A stretch of 64,000 nt of DNA from Corynebacterium sp. p3-SID1241. GTDB lineage: Bacteria; Actinomycetota; Actinomycetes; Mycobacteriales; Mycobacteriaceae. Below the pieces are notes generated by a model. That model was not told the DNA's origin. It did not search any database and saw nothing but the letters and a program-made list of their open reading frames with translations. The stretch lies in contig JALXWS010000010.1 in NCBI GenBank assembly GCA_025144025.1, positions 1-64,000 on the forward strand. Reading direction: 5' to 3'. Positions 51,323-61,832 of this stretch are shown here, piece after piece. How positions within the stretch are numbered: the first letter of the stretch is position 1; every line of letters starts with the position of its first letter. Position numbers and translations under genes: made by a program.

Positions 51323-54163
51323 GTGGCTGATCGTTTGGTGGTGCGCGGTGCCCGCGAACACAACCTCAAGGGCGTGGATATTGATATCCCCCGCGATAAA
51401 ATGGTTGTTTTTACCGGCCTATCGGGTTCCGGTAAATCTTCGCTGGCCTTTGACACCATCTTCGCTGAGGGCCAGCGTCGTTACGTGGAATCCTTAAGCT
51501 CCTACGCCCGCATGTTTTTGGGGCAGATGGATAAGCCGAATGTGGAATTTATTGATGGCCTTTCCCCGGCAGTGTCCATCGATCAAAAGTCAACGAACCA
51601 CAATCCGCGCTCCACGGTGGGCACGATTACGGAGATCTACGACTACCTGCGCTTGCTGTTTTCCCGTGCTGGCACGCCGCACTGCCCCAAGTGTGATGCG
51701 GTAATTGAGCGCCAAACGCCACAACAGATTGTAGATGCGGTACTCGGCTTGGAAGAAAAGCTGAAATTCCAGGTCCTCGCACCAGTGGTGCGCAAGCGCA
51801 AGGGAGAGTTCGTCGATCTTTTCCAGGACCTGTCGGCCCAAGGTTATTCCCGCGTCCGCGTGGATGGGGAGACCTATCAGCTCAGCGATCCGCCTAAGCT
51901 AAAGAAGCAGATCAAGCACAATATTGAGGTAGTGGTTGACCGCCTGCAGGTAAAGGCTTCGCAAAAGCAACGGTTGACCGATTCGGTGGAAACCGCATTG
52001 CGCCTAGCAGAAGGTTTGGTGACCATCGAGTTCGTGGATAAGGAAGAGCTTACCCACACTTACTCGGAGAAGGCCGCCTGCCCGAATGGCCACACATTGA
52101 CCATCGAAGAGTATGAGCCCCGCGCCTTTTCTTTCAACGCCCCATTTGGCTCCTGCCCCGTGTGTGATGGCTTGGGCACCAAGCTGGAAGTCGATGTAGA
52201 TCTGCTGATTCCAGACCCAGATGCGCCCGCGGTGGACGCCATTCAGCCATGGCACTCCAGCCCGAACTCCCGGTACTTTGTCAAGCTGGTGGAGGGCCTA
52301 GGAAAGGCGATGGGGTTTGACCCTAAAACCCCGGTGAGCGAATTGACCGAGGAACAGCGCCACGCGCTCGTTTATGGCACGGATGAAGAGGTGCAGGTCC
52401 GGTATAAGAATCGCTACGGACGGCAGCGCAACTGGACGGCGCCGTTTGAGGGTGCGACCGGCTTCATTCACCGCAAGCTAGAGACCACCGATTCCCACTC
52501 CCAAAAGGACCGCCTGCTGCAGTACACCCGCCGCGTGCCGTGTAGCACCTGTAAGGGGACCCGCCTGAAGCCGGAAATCTTAGCCGTCCGCCTGGCGTCT
52601 ACCACTCATGGTGAGCAGTCCATCGCTGGGTTATGTGCGCTTTCTATCGAAGACGCCTCCGAGTTCTTGGACTCCTTGGTGTTGGGACACCGTGAGGAAA
52701 TCATTGCCGGTGCGGTGCTCAAGGAGACCCAGGCCCGCCTGCGCTTCCTTCTGGACGTGGGCTTGAACTACCTCACCCTTGACCGCGGTGCCTCCACTTT
52801 GTCAGGTGGCGAAGCGCAGCGCATCCGCCTGGCTACCCAGATTGGCTCCGGATTAGCCGGGGTTCTCTACGTGCTCGATGAGCCTTCCATCGGCCTGCAT
52901 CAGCGCGATAATCAGCGTCTTATTAAGACCCTGCAGCGCCTGCGCGATATTGGCAATACCCTCATTGTGGTTGAGCACGATGAGGACACCATCCGGGAGT
53001 CCGATTGGCTCGTCGATGTCGGACCGCGTGCCGGTGAATACGGCGGCGAGGTGGTCTACCAAGGCGAGCCTGCTGGAATCGAGAAGGTAGAAGAGTCCCT
53101 CACCGGCCAGTACCTTTCTGGCAAAAAGGTCCTCGCCGTACCGGACCACCGCCGAGAGATTGACAAGGAACGGATCCTCAAGGTTGTCGGCGCGCGCGAA
53201 AATAACCTGAAGGGCATCAACGTGGAGATTCCTTTGGGCGTATTGGTGTGCATCACCGGCGTGTCAGGGTCTGGCAAGTCCACGGTGGTCAATGAGATTT
53301 TAGCCAAGAATTTGGCAAATAAGCTCAACCGCGCACGCCAGGTCCCAGGCCGCGCCAAGCGCGTCGAGGGTGTGGAGCACTTAGACAAGTTGGTACAGGT
53401 GGATCAGAGCCCAATTGGCCGTACCCCGCGTTCGAACCCAGCTACCTACACGGGCGTCTTTGACAAAATCCGCAACCTTTTTGCGGAAACCCAAGAGGCC
53501 AAGGTACGTGGTTACAAGGCCGGTCGTTTCTCCTTCAACGTCAAGGGCGGGCGCTGCGAGGCTTGTCAGGGTGACGGCACCATCAAAATCGAAATGAATT
53601 TCTTGCCAGACGTTTACGTTCCGTGCGAGGTTTGCGAGGGCGCTCGCTATAACCGCGAGACTCTGGAAGTGCACTACAAGGGCAAGAACATTGCCGAGGT
53701 CCTGGATATGCCCATCTCCGAGGCTGCGGACTTTTTCGAGCCCATCAACTCCATTCACCGCTACCTTGCCACGCTTGTCGACGTCGGCTTGGGCTACGTG
53801 CGCCTCGGTCAAGCTGCTACCACGCTCTCGGGTGGCGAAGCGCAGCGCGTCAAGCTCGCCTCGGAACTGCAAAAGCGAACCAACGGCCGAACCATCTACA
53901 TCTTGGACGAGCCGACTACCGGCTTGCACTTTGAGGACATTCGAAAGCTGATGTTGGTTATCCAAGGCTTGGTGGACAAGGGCAACTCGGTGCTAGTGAT
54001 CGAGCATAACCTCGACGTCATCAAGGCCGCAGACTGGATTGTGGATATGGGGCCGGAAGGCGGCGCCGGCGGCGGCACTGTGGTGGCGCAGGGAACCCCA
54101 GAAGATGTAGTACAGGTGGAAGGCTCCTATACGGGTAGCTATTTGAAGGACATGTTGAAGTAG
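51323..54163 (+). CDS. uvrA: Excinuclease ABC subunit A
   Basis: 946 aa, two ABC ATPase modules and zinc fingers. GLSGSGKSS and GVSGSGKST are the two Walker A motifs, [12 protein letters not shown] and [12 protein letters not shown] the two signatures, and CPKCD and CEACQG/CEVCEG belong to the zinc modules. It is the damage sensor of nucleotide excision repair. GTG 51323 ([16 protein letters not shown]) has GGAGG 10 nt upstream. Confidence 0.98.
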   Translation: MADRLVVRGAREHNLKGVDIDIPRDKMVVFTGLSGSGKSSLAFDTIFAEGQRRYVESLSSYARMFLGQMDKPNVEFIDGLSPAVSIDQKSTNHNPRSTVGTITEIYDYLRLLFSRAGTPHCPKCDAVIERQTPQQIVDAVLGLEEKLKFQVLAPVVRKRKGEFVDLFQDLSAQGYSRVRVDGETYQLSDPPKLKKQIKHNIEVVVDRLQVKASQKQRLTDSVETALRLAEGLVTIEFVDKEELTHTYSEKAACPNGHTLTIEEYEPRAFSFNAPFGSCPVCDGLGTKLEVDVDLLIPDPDAPAVDAIQPWHSSPNSRYFVKLVEGLGKAMGFDPKTPVSELTEEQRHALVYGTDEEVQVRYKNRYGRQRNWTAPFEGATGFIHRKLETTDSHSQKDRLLQYTRRVPCSTCKGTRLKPEILAVRLASTTHGEQSIAGLCALSIEDASEFLDSLVLGHREEIIAGAVLKETQARLRFLLDVGLNYLTLDRGASTLSGGEAQRIRLATQIGSGLAGVLYVLDEPSIGLHQRDNQRLIKTLQRLRDIGNTLIVVEHDEDTIRESDWLVDVGPRAGEYGGEVVYQGEPAGIEKVEESLTGQYLSGKKVLAVPDHRREIDKERILKVVGARENNLKGINVEIPLGVLVCITGVSGSGKSTVVNEILAKNLANKLNRARQVPGRAKRVEGVEHLDKLVQVDQSPIGRTPRSNPATYTGVFDKIRNLFAETQEAKVRGYKAGRFSFNVKGGRCEACQGDGTIKIEMNFLPDVYVPCEVCEGARYNRETLEVHYKGKNIAEVLDMPISEAADFFEPINSIHRYLATLVDVGLGYVRLGQAATTLSGGEAQRVKLASELQKRTNGRTIYILDEPTTGLHFEDIRKLMLVIQGLVDKGNSVLVIEHNLDVIKAADWIVDMGPEGGAGGGTVVAQGTPEDVVQVEGSYTGSYLKDMLK

Positions 54164-54169
54164 GGAAAC

Positions 54170-55018
54170 GTGAAAAATAAACGCCTTGGCGTCAGCCTGC
54201 TCGCAGCACTCACCCTGTTGACAGTGAGCGCTTGTTCTGGCGAACCCGAGACAGAAAGTGCCCCAGCGTCTTCGACTACATCTTCGGCGCCGGACCAGAA
54301 CCTCGTGCGCACTCAGCTTGACCGTGCGGTGGACAAGACCGCAAAGAAATATCATGCCCAGGTTGGCGTTGCCATTTCCGCCGGTGACGACACTATCGCC
54401 GCGGGTGATAAAGGCGAGGGTCCTGTCTGGTCCACTATCAAAGTTCCCATCGCCATCGCGGCGCTTAAAGACGGTGCGGATAAGAGCCTGGTCGACTTGG
54501 CAATCAAAGAATCAGATAACGATGCCGCCTACTCCTTGTGGTCACAGGTGCAATGGAATGAAGGCTCGGCCGATAAAGCAGTGAGGGATTTGCTCGATGA
54601 CCATGGATCGCATGCGGATATCCACGACACCGCCTTCGGCTACTCCACGTGGCCATTAAAAGACCAGGCGGTTTTCGGCGCCCAACTACCCTGTATTGAA
54701 GAGGCGGACTACGTGCACAAGGTGCTCAAGGACATAGTGTCCTGGCAGAAGGTTGGTCTGTCTAAGGAGAAACAAACCCGCGCCAAAAGCGGCTGGGGCT
54801 TGGATGACGAAGAAAATGAGTACACCTACCGCCAATTTGGTGTTCATGAGGTTGCCGGAAAACGCGTCGGCATAGCGCTATCTGTGGTTACGGATGGGGA
54901 GAATTATGCGGAGGCCGAGCCAGCGGTAGATTACCTCGCCCATCAGTTGGTCGACATCGTTGAAGCTGGGGTGGATGAAGGCAACATTGAACCAGCTGCC
55001 CAATGCGAAGATCGTTAG
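54170..55018 (+). CDS. Lipoprotein with serine beta-lactamase/PBP-like fold
   Basis: 282 aa. The signal ends in the lipobox LTVSAC, followed by a Ser/Thr/Pro linker. WSTIKVPIA gives the SxxK active-site serine and lysine, ESDNDAA the SDN triad and KSGWG a KTG-like third motif (Thr to Ser), so the class A set is recognisable. The motif spacing and divergent surroundings argue against a true resistance enzyme; a penicillin-recognising or peptidase-like lipoprotein is more likely. It follows uvrA by 6 nt and may be co-transcribed. Confidence 0.75.
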   Translation: MKNKRLGVSLLAALTLLTVSACSGEPETESAPASSTTSSAPDQNLVRTQLDRAVDKTAKKYHAQVGVAISAGDDTIAAGDKGEGPVWSTIKVPIAIAALKDGADKSLVDLAIKESDNDAAYSLWSQVQWNEGSADKAVRDLLDDHGSHADIHDTAFGYSTWPLKDQAVFGAQLPCIEEADYVHKVLKDIVSWQKVGLSKEKQTRAKSGWGLDDEENEYTYRQFGVHEVAGKRVGIALSVVTDGENYAEAEPAVDYLAHQLVDIVEAGVDEGNIEPAAQCEDR

Positions 55019-55059
55019 ACGAGCTGCGATTTGGTGGGAAGGGAAGAAGCTGCTATTCT

Positions 55060-55288
55060 CAAGGCCACTACCGCCCATGAAGCCTTTTCGAGGTTCGTGG
55101 GTCACAAGCGGAGTATCTCCCACCCGAAGCCGCGAACGATGTTCGTAGGATAAAGGTAAAGGTAACCAAGCAGTTGTGCTTGGCACTGTGAGAACTCCCG
55201 GCTGTCTTTGGCAGACCGGGTTTGATTCGTTTGTGGTCCCGGTAGGTGAACTACTTACTCATACACCCCCTAATCGAGGAGAACCACA
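55060..55288 (+). ncRNA. infC operon leader with alternative hairpins
   Basis: Likely 5' UTR downstream of the -10 TATTCT (about 55051-55056). CCCGG (55197-55201) can pair with CCGGG (55216-55220), but ACCGGG (55215-55220) can instead pair with CCCGGT (55238-55243). These stems exclude each other, the layout of an attenuator or translational switch. IF3/L20 operons are autoregulated through such leaders in other bacteria. Confidence 0.5.
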
Positions 55289-55810
55289 ATCAGCGCTGAA
55301 GCTCGCATCAATGAGCGTATCCGAGTACCCGAGGTCCGTCTGGTAGGCCCCGGTGGTGAACAGGTGGGTATCGTCCGTACCGATGATGCTCGCAAGCTTG
55401 CATATGAGGCTGACCTTGACTTGGTTGAGGTAGCACCGAAGGCAAAGCCCCCAGTGGCCAAGATCATGGACTACGGCAAATTCAAGTACGAGCAGGCTCA
55501 GAAGGCTCGCGAAGCCCGCAAGAACCAACAGCAGACCGTGGTGAAGGAACAGAAGTTCCGTCCTAAGATCGATGATCACGATTATGAGACGAAGAAGGGT
55601 AACGTAGTTCGCTTCCTCGAGAAGGGATCCAAGGTCAAGGTGACCATCATGTTCCGCGGCCGCGAACAATCGCGTCCGGAGCTGGGTTTCCGCCTCTTGG
55701 AGCGTTTGGCCGATGACGTCGCTGAAGTTGGCGTTGTTGAGTCCCGCCCCAAGCAGGATGGTCGCAATATGACCATGGTTTTGGGTCCGGTTCGCAAGGG
55801 CAAGAAGTAG
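55289..55810 (+). CDS. infC: Translation initiation factor IF-3 (AUC start)
   Basis: 173 aa. The conserved N-terminus [20 protein letters not shown] begins at ATC 55289, 8 nt after the ribosome site GAGGAG. The in-frame stop TAA at 55271-55273 and the absence of ATG, GTG or TTG between it and the conserved residues show that the ATC is the initiator; the first standard start, GTG 55364, would delete 25 conserved residues. infC uses the rare AUU in E. coli so that IF3 represses its own synthesis by rejecting non-standard starts. The remainder matches IF3 ([30 protein letters not shown]). Confidence 0.95.
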   Translation: MSAEARINERIRVPEVRLVGPGGEQVGIVRTDDARKLAYEADLDLVEVAPKAKPPVAKIMDYGKFKYEQAQKAREARKNQQQTVVKEQKFRPKIDDHDYETKKGNVVRFLEKGSKVKVTIMFRGREQSRPELGFRLLERLADDVAEVGVVESRPKQDGRNMTMVLGPVRKGKK

Positions 55811-55846
55811 ACCAGATTCCACGTAGGATTTAAGGACTTAATACTC

Positions 55847-56041
55847 ATGAAGCAGAAGACCCACAAGGGCACCGCAAAGCGTATCAAGGTGACCGGTTCC
55901 GGCAAGCTGCGCCGTGAGCAGGCTGGCCGCCGCCACCTGCTGGAGGGCAAGCCGTCCAAGCGTACCCGTCGTCTGAAGGGCACCGAGGCAGTCGCACAGC
56001 CTGACACCAAGCGCGTCAAGCGCCTGCTCGGCCGCGCATAA
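55847..56041 (+). CDS. rpmI: 50S ribosomal protein L35
   Basis: 64 aa, very basic. [20 protein letters not shown] and [16 protein letters not shown] match bL35. It lies in the usual infC-rpmI-rplT order, 36 nt after infC. Confidence 0.98.
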   Translation: MKQKTHKGTAKRIKVTGSGKLRREQAGRRHLLEGKPSKRTRRLKGTEAVAQPDTKRVKRLLGRA

Positions 56042-56096
56042 TAGCGCCGAATCAACCCACATCCGCCATCACAATTCGAATTAAGGAAGTATCACT

Positions 56097-56480
56097 GTGG
56101 CACGAGTAAAGCGCTCAGTTAACGCAAAGAAGAAGCGTCGCGCGATTCTGAAGTCCGCTAAGGGCTACCGCGGCCAGCGCTCCCGCCTGTATCGTAAGGC
56201 GAAGGAGCAGTGGCTGCACTCCATGACTTACGCTTACCGCGATCGTCGCGCTCGTAAGTCTGAGTTCCGTAAGTTGTGGATCCAGCGCATCAACGCTGCT
56301 GCCCGCATGAATGACATCACCTACAACCGTCTCATCCACGGCCTGCGCCTGGCTGAGATCGAGGTTGACCGCAAGATCCTGGCTGAGCTTGCTGTCAATG
56401 ACTTCGAGGCATTCTCCGCACTGTGCGAGGCTGCCAAGGCTGCCCTTCCTGAAGACGTTAACGCTCCTAAGGCTGCCTAG
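56097..56480 (+). CDS. rplT: 50S ribosomal protein L20
   Basis: 127 aa. [19 protein letters not shown] and [19 protein letters not shown] match bL20, which assembles with 23S rRNA and in other bacteria also binds its own mRNA leader. GTG start at 56097; AAGGAAG upstream. Confidence 0.99.
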   Translation: MARVKRSVNAKKKRRAILKSAKGYRGQRSRLYRKAKEQWLHSMTYAYRDRRARKSEFRKLWIQRINAAARMNDITYNRLIHGLRLAEIEVDRKILAELAVNDFEAFSALCEAAKAALPEDVNAPKAA

Positions 56481-56496
56481 TTACTAGGAATACAAC

Positions 56497-56545
56497 GCCC
56501 GTTTCTCCGGCTTATGTGCCAGGCGAAGCGGGCCTTGTTGGTTTT
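56497..56545 (+). terminator. Terminator of infC-rpmI-rplT
   Basis: GCCCGTTTC pairs with GAAGCGGGC (one G-T pair) around a long loop, followed by a T-rich tract. Confidence 0.75.
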
Positions 56546-56566
56546 ACGCTCTATCTGTCTAGTGAA

Positions 56567-56619
56567 CTCGGTCTCGCATGCTACATTGGGTCGAGACCCC
56601 GAGTAACCCCGAGACCGAG
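56567..56619. repeat. 10-bp inverted repeat upstream of the TM2 gene
   Basis: CTCGGTCTCG (56567-56576) and CGAGACCGAG (56610-56619) are perfect complements; a third GAGACC (56593-56598) lies between them. The right arm reaches the ribosome site of the TM2 gene, and the left arm precedes the likely -10 TACATT (56582-56587). Confidence 0.55.
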
Positions 56620-56633
56620 GAGCAGATTTCCCT

Positions 56634-57086
56634 GTGACAAGCCCAAATGGTGGCTACCAACCAGAAAACGGCGAGTATTCTGGCCACTCCTATGACAACA
56701 ACCAGGGCCAGCAGTACAACCCTTATAACCAGCAGGCCGGTTACCAGCCGCAGTACAACCAAGGCTATGCACCACAACCGAATATGGGCTCCTATCCGGT
56801 GCAGCAGCAGTATGTGGCGCAGGGACCGCAAAAGTCTTGGATCGCGACTTTGCTTCTGTGCTTTTTCTTGGGCTCCTTCGGCGCGCATAACTTTTATACC
56901 GGCCGCACGAGCTTTGGCGTAGCGCAGCTGGTGCTTAATATCTTGGGCTGGGCTACTTTCTGGTTCTTGCTCGGATTCGCGTTTTGGGCCATCGTCGGAA
57001 TCTGGGTCTTTATTGAGTTCATTATGATCATTGCCGGCGCCGGTGATTACGATAAGGACGCCCGCGGCGTGCCACTAGCTAAGTAG
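56634..57086 (+). CDS. TM2-domain membrane protein
   Basis: 150 aa. The first 65 residues are Gln/Tyr/Asn/Pro-rich and disordered (NNQGQQYNPYNQQAGYQP). Then comes the TM2 domain of two helices with the conserved turn (WIATLLLCFFLGSFGAHNFYTG...). GTG 56634 has GAGGAG upstream, at a rather long 11-12 nt. Function of TM2 proteins is unclear. Confidence 0.82.
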   Translation: MTSPNGGYQPENGEYSGHSYDNNQGQQYNPYNQQAGYQPQYNQGYAPQPNMGSYPVQQQYVAQGPQKSWIATLLLCFFLGSFGAHNFYTGRTSFGVAQLVLNILGWATFWFLLGFAFWAIVGIWVFIEFIMIIAGAGDYDKDARGVPLAK

Positions 57087-57101
57087 CACCCAACATTGTG
57101 A

Positions 57102-57135
57102 TCCTGTTGCCAAATCGGCAACAGGACTTTTATTT
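57102..57135 (+). terminator. Terminator of the TM2 gene
   Basis: TCCTGTTGCC-AAATC-GGCAACAGGA, a perfect 10-bp stem followed by CTTTTATTTT. Confidence 0.92.
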
Positions 57136-57180
57136 TGCCTACGCAGCAGGGGCTGAGCTTGGGGCTAGGCAACTAGTAGG

Positions 57181-57186
57181 TAGGGT
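57181..57186 (+). promoter_or_regulatory. -10 of the SpoU methyltransferase gene (leaderless)
   Basis: TAGGGT ends 7 nt before ATG 57194. Confidence 0.5.
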
Positions 57187-57193
57187 AGTAGCC

Positions 57194-57997
57194 ATGAATT
57201 TGGATTTTGACTCTGCCTTTACTGAACGCACGCCGCGCATTGTCAACGCAGCCAAGCTGCACCGTGCGGCTAACCGCAAGAAGGCGAAGCAATTCCTAAT
57301 TGAGGGAGAAAATGCCGTGGATGCGGCGGTATCGACTGGAGCGGCTGTTGACGTATTTGTAACAGACAAAGCAGCTGAACGTTTTGGTGAAATTATTACC
57401 GCCTGTGGATACATGGGTGTATATGTTCACCCGATTACAGATAAAGCCGCAAAGCACCTGTCTGATACGGCCACCACCACGGGGATCTTTGCGCTTTGCA
57501 AACCAGTGCTGTGGTCCGCGGGCAAAATCCTTAACGGCAAGCCAAGTTTGGTCTCTGTTCCCGTGCTCACTTCGGAGCCAGGAAATGCGGGAACTCTAAT
57601 CAGGACCTCAGATGCAATGGGGGCGGATGGCGTCATTTTTGCAGGTGAAACTGTTGACCCCCTTAGCTGCAAGGTAGCACGTGCTTCGGCCGGTTCACTC
57701 TTTCATGTTCCGGTAGCGCGAGACCCCAACATTAAAGACGTTTTGGGGCAGCTGCGTAAGTCGGGTATGCAAATTGTAGCTACGGCCGCCGATGGGGAAG
57801 TAGACCTTGCGGAGGCCGATCTGTCCCAGCCTACGGCTTGGCTTTTTGGAAACGAGGCTCATGGCTTGGGCGAGCTGCTGGAAGAAGCGGATTTGCGGGT
57901 GCGTATTCCACTGCGTGGACGTGCTGAGTCCCTCAACCTTGCAACTGCGGCGAGCATCTGTCTCTATGAGTCGGCAAAGGCACAAGACCGCGGTTAA
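57194..57997 (+). CDS. TrmH/SpoU family RNA 2'-O-methyltransferase
   Basis: 267 aa. An N-terminal substrate-binding domain (ANRKKAKQFLIEGENAV) precedes the knotted SPOUT domain with AWLFGNEAHGLGEL and IPLRGRAESLNLATAASICLYE, the SAM-binding knot. It methylates a ribose in rRNA or tRNA; the target is not clear. The position before pheS is usual in Actinobacteria. ATG 57194 fits both the family start and the -10 spacing. Confidence 0.92.
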   Translation: MNLDFDSAFTERTPRIVNAAKLHRAANRKKAKQFLIEGENAVDAAVSTGAAVDVFVTDKAAERFGEIITACGYMGVYVHPITDKAAKHLSDTATTTGIFALCKPVLWSAGKILNGKPSLVSVPVLTSEPGNAGTLIRTSDAMGADGVIFAGETVDPLSCKVARASAGSLFHVPVARDPNIKDVLGQLRKSGMQIVATAADGEVDLAEADLSQPTAWLFGNEAHGLGELLEEADLRVRIPLRGRAESLNLATAASICLYESAKAQDRG

Positions 57998-58012
57998 ACC
58001 GAGCTCGAATGA

Positions 58013-59146
<1,134 letters not shown>

Positions 59147-59170
59147 AACCCAGAAAGGATTGAAACACTA

Positions 59171-61684
59171 ATGCTTATTTCCCAAGACTGGGTCACCCGC
59201 ATCCTGGGCGCTAAGAACCCTGGTTGGAGCGTTCCTGCTGCCGATATGGACTCCGGATTCGTGCGCGTCGGTTTTGAAACCGAAGGCTACGCAGCTGTTC
59301 CGGAAAGCACTGGTCCGGTGGTCATTGGCCAGGTCGTAGAGATCGAAGAGCTTACTCAGTTCAAAAAGCCCATCCGCTACTGCCAGGTCAATGTAGGCAA
59401 GGCCAATGGCACGGGCGAGCTGCAGGGCATTATTTGCGGTGCCCGGAATTTCCGCTTGAATGACTATGTCGTCGTGGCCCTTCCTGGGTCGGAGCTGCCA
59501 GGTGGTTTCAAGATCGCGGCCCGCGAGACCTACGATCACATCTCCAATGGCATGATGTGCTCTGGCGCGGAGCTGGGATTGGGCGCACAGGCCAACGGCA
59601 TCATCGTCTTGGGCGAGGAAGTTGCCGATAAAGTGGGCGAGGATGCCCGCCCGATTATCGGATTGTACGATACCGATTTTGACGTAAACATCACCCCAGA
59701 CCGCGGCTACGCCCTGTCCGCGCGTGGTTTGAGCCGTGAGATTGCCTCCGCTTTCGATCTAGAATTTGCCGATATTGCCGAGGATCCGTCGGTTGCTGGA
59801 ATTGATACCTCTGCTGTTCCGGCGGCGCAGGGCTCGCTTATCGACGTCACTCTAGACCCCGCGACCAAGGCGCAGCGTTTCGGCCTCCGCAAAGTAAGCG
59901 GTATAGACCCGCAGGCGCGTACCCCGTTCTGGCTGGAGCGCGAGCTCATGCTCTGCGGTCAGCGCAGCGTGAACCTGCCTACGGACATTACTAACTATGT
60001 GATGTTGTTGTTGGGCACCCCGATGCATGCCTTTGACGCTAATGTGATCCAAGGAAACCTCGTTGTCCGTAACGCGGAGGAAGGCGAGAAGTTCGAGACT
60101 CTGGACCATGTAAAGCGTGAACTTTCTGCAGAAGACGTGGTCATTTGCGATGCCAATGGAATCCAATCCCTAGCCGGCGTCATGGGCGGCACTACCTCCG
60201 AGATCTCGGCGGAGACCAATGATGTGGTCTTCGAATCAGCCATCTGGGATCCTATTACCGTGGCGCGCACTTCTCGCCGCCATAAGTTGTCTTCCGAGTC
60301 CTCCCGCCGCTTCGAGCGCGGCGTGGATCCCGCGATTGTTGAGGCCGCCTTGGACACCGCGTGTGCGCTTCTGCAGAGGTTGGCGGGCGGCACTATTGAG
60401 GAGGGCCGGACGCTTATCGGGGACGTCGCCAAGCGCGAGCCCATTGCGCTGCGCACCGCAAAGGCAAGCGAGTACGCAGGCGTTGACTACTCCCGTGAGA
60501 CAGTCATTGCCCGCCTTGAGGAAGTCGGCTGCACTGTTGTCGATGAGGGTGAAATGCTGCAGGTAATGCCTGCATCGTGGCGCACCGATATCTCTATGGA
60601 TGTTGACCTCATTGAGGAGGTCCTACGTCTTGAGGGGTTGGAGGACATTCCTACCGTCCTGCCTACTCCGGCCGGCGGTCGCGGTCTAACCCCAGCGCAG
60701 AAGCGTCGCCGCGCTATTGGTCACGGCCTGGCCTATGCCGGTTATGCAGAGGTATTGCCGGCCCCGTTCGTGGCGAACGACACCTTTGATGTGTGGGGCT
60801 TGGACAAGGATGATGCTCGCCGCCGCACTGTAGCGGTGCAGAATCCGCTCGAGGCCGACAAGGCTATCCTGTCGACGACATTGCTACCGAATATGCTAGA
60901 GGCCATCGGCCGAAACGTTGCACGTGGCCGCAGCGACCTTGCTCTGTACGGGCTGCAGCAGGTGGCGTTTAGGCGTGCTGAGTCCTCGCCCATGCCTTCC
61001 GTGGAGCAGCGTCCTTCGGAGCAGGTTGTTTCTGATCTCCTCGAAACCCTGCCAGAGCAGCCACTACACGTTGTGACGGTGGCAACTGGCAATATCGAGC
61101 ACGAAGGCCCCTGGGGTGAGGGACGTGCATACTCTTATGCCGACTCTATCGAGTCCGCCCAGCTGGTTGCTCGCGCCGCCGGTGTGGATATCGAGTTAGA
61201 AGCGGCCCAGGTTCTGCCCTGGCACCCGGGCCGGTGTGCCGCCGTCAAGGTTGCTGGCACCGACGTGGTGCTGGGGTATGCCGGTGAGCTACACCCCCAG
61301 GTGTTGGAGGCGCTGAACCTGCCGGCACGCACCTGTGCAATGGAACTAGACATTACTGCCATGCCGTTAGAGGAAAAGTTCCCGGCGCCAGTGCTGTCTT
61401 CGTTCCCCGCATTGCACCAGGATATTGCCCTGGTAGTTGATGAGGATGTGCCGGCCGAGCGCGTGCGCGCCACCGTCGAAGAGGGGGCAGGTGAGCTCAT
61501 CGAATCCGTGGAGCTCTTCGATATTTTCCGCGGTGAGCAGTTGGGTGAGGACAAGAAGTCCTTGGCCTTCCAGCTTCTGTTCCGTGCAGCGGATCGCACG
61601 TTGACGGACGAGGAAGTCAATGAGCACCGCACAGCTGCTGCGGAATTGGCCAAGCAACGCCTGGGTGCCGAGATGCGTGCCTAG
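59171..61684 (+). CDS. pheT: Phenylalanine--tRNA ligase beta subunit
   Basis: 837 aa. It has an N-terminal tRNA-binding EMAP-like domain (CQVNVGKANGTGELQGIICGARNF region), B3/B4 editing and B5 domains, a class II-like core, and a C-terminal FDX-ACB domain (FPALHQDIALVVDEDVPAE). Together with PheS it forms the (alpha-beta)2 enzyme. GAAAGGA stands 12 nt before ATG 59171. Confidence 0.98.
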   Translation: MLISQDWVTRILGAKNPGWSVPAADMDSGFVRVGFETEGYAAVPESTGPVVIGQVVEIEELTQFKKPIRYCQVNVGKANGTGELQGIICGARNFRLNDYVVVALPGSELPGGFKIAARETYDHISNGMMCSGAELGLGAQANGIIVLGEEVADKVGEDARPIIGLYDTDFDVNITPDRGYALSARGLSREIASAFDLEFADIAEDPSVAGIDTSAVPAAQGSLIDVTLDPATKAQRFGLRKVSGIDPQARTPFWLERELMLCGQRSVNLPTDITNYVMLLLGTPMHAFDANVIQGNLVVRNAEEGEKFETLDHVKRELSAEDVVICDANGIQSLAGVMGGTTSEISAETNDVVFESAIWDPITVARTSRRHKLSSESSRRFERGVDPAIVEAALDTACALLQRLAGGTIEEGRTLIGDVAKREPIALRTAKASEYAGVDYSRETVIARLEEVGCTVVDEGEMLQVMPASWRTDISMDVDLIEEVLRLEGLEDIPTVLPTPAGGRGLTPAQKRRRAIGHGLAYAGYAEVLPAPFVANDTFDVWGLDKDDARRRTVAVQNPLEADKAILSTTLLPNMLEAIGRNVARGRSDLALYGLQQVAFRRAESSPMPSVEQRPSEQVVSDLLETLPEQPLHVVTVATGNIEHEGPWGEGRAYSYADSIESAQLVARAAGVDIELEAAQVLPWHPGRCAAVKVAGTDVVLGYAGELHPQVLEALNLPARTCAMELDITAMPLEEKFPAPVLSSFPALHQDIALVVDEDVPAERVRATVEEGAGELIESVELFDIFRGEQLGEDKKSLAFQLLFRAADRTLTDEEVNEHRTAAAELAKQRLGAEMRA

Positions 61685-61699
61685 TAAAGAGCTGAAGAC

Positions 61700-61733
61700 G
61701 GGGCGGTGAGATTTAACTCACCGCCCCTTTTTT
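61700..61733 (+). terminator. Terminator of pheST
   Basis: GGGGCGGTGAG-ATTTAA-CTCACCGCCCC, a perfect 11-bp stem followed by TTTTTT. Confidence 0.96.
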
Positions 61734-61819
61734 CATGCACTTTTCAGTTACTGTGAGCCGCTGACCGCGTGTTGTGTGAACAGTTGACTGAATAACATAC
61801 GTTGGACTGTATTTATTGC

Positions 61820-61825
61820 TATAGT
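61820..61825 (+). promoter_or_regulatory. Extended -10 of argC (leaderless)
   Basis: TGC-TATAGT ends 7 nt before ATG 61833. TTGACTGAATAACATAC (61784-61800), about 20 bp upstream, is an AT-rich stretch that could hold an ArgR site, but I see no clear ARG box. Confidence 0.55.
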
Positions 61826-61832
61826 CACCGGT

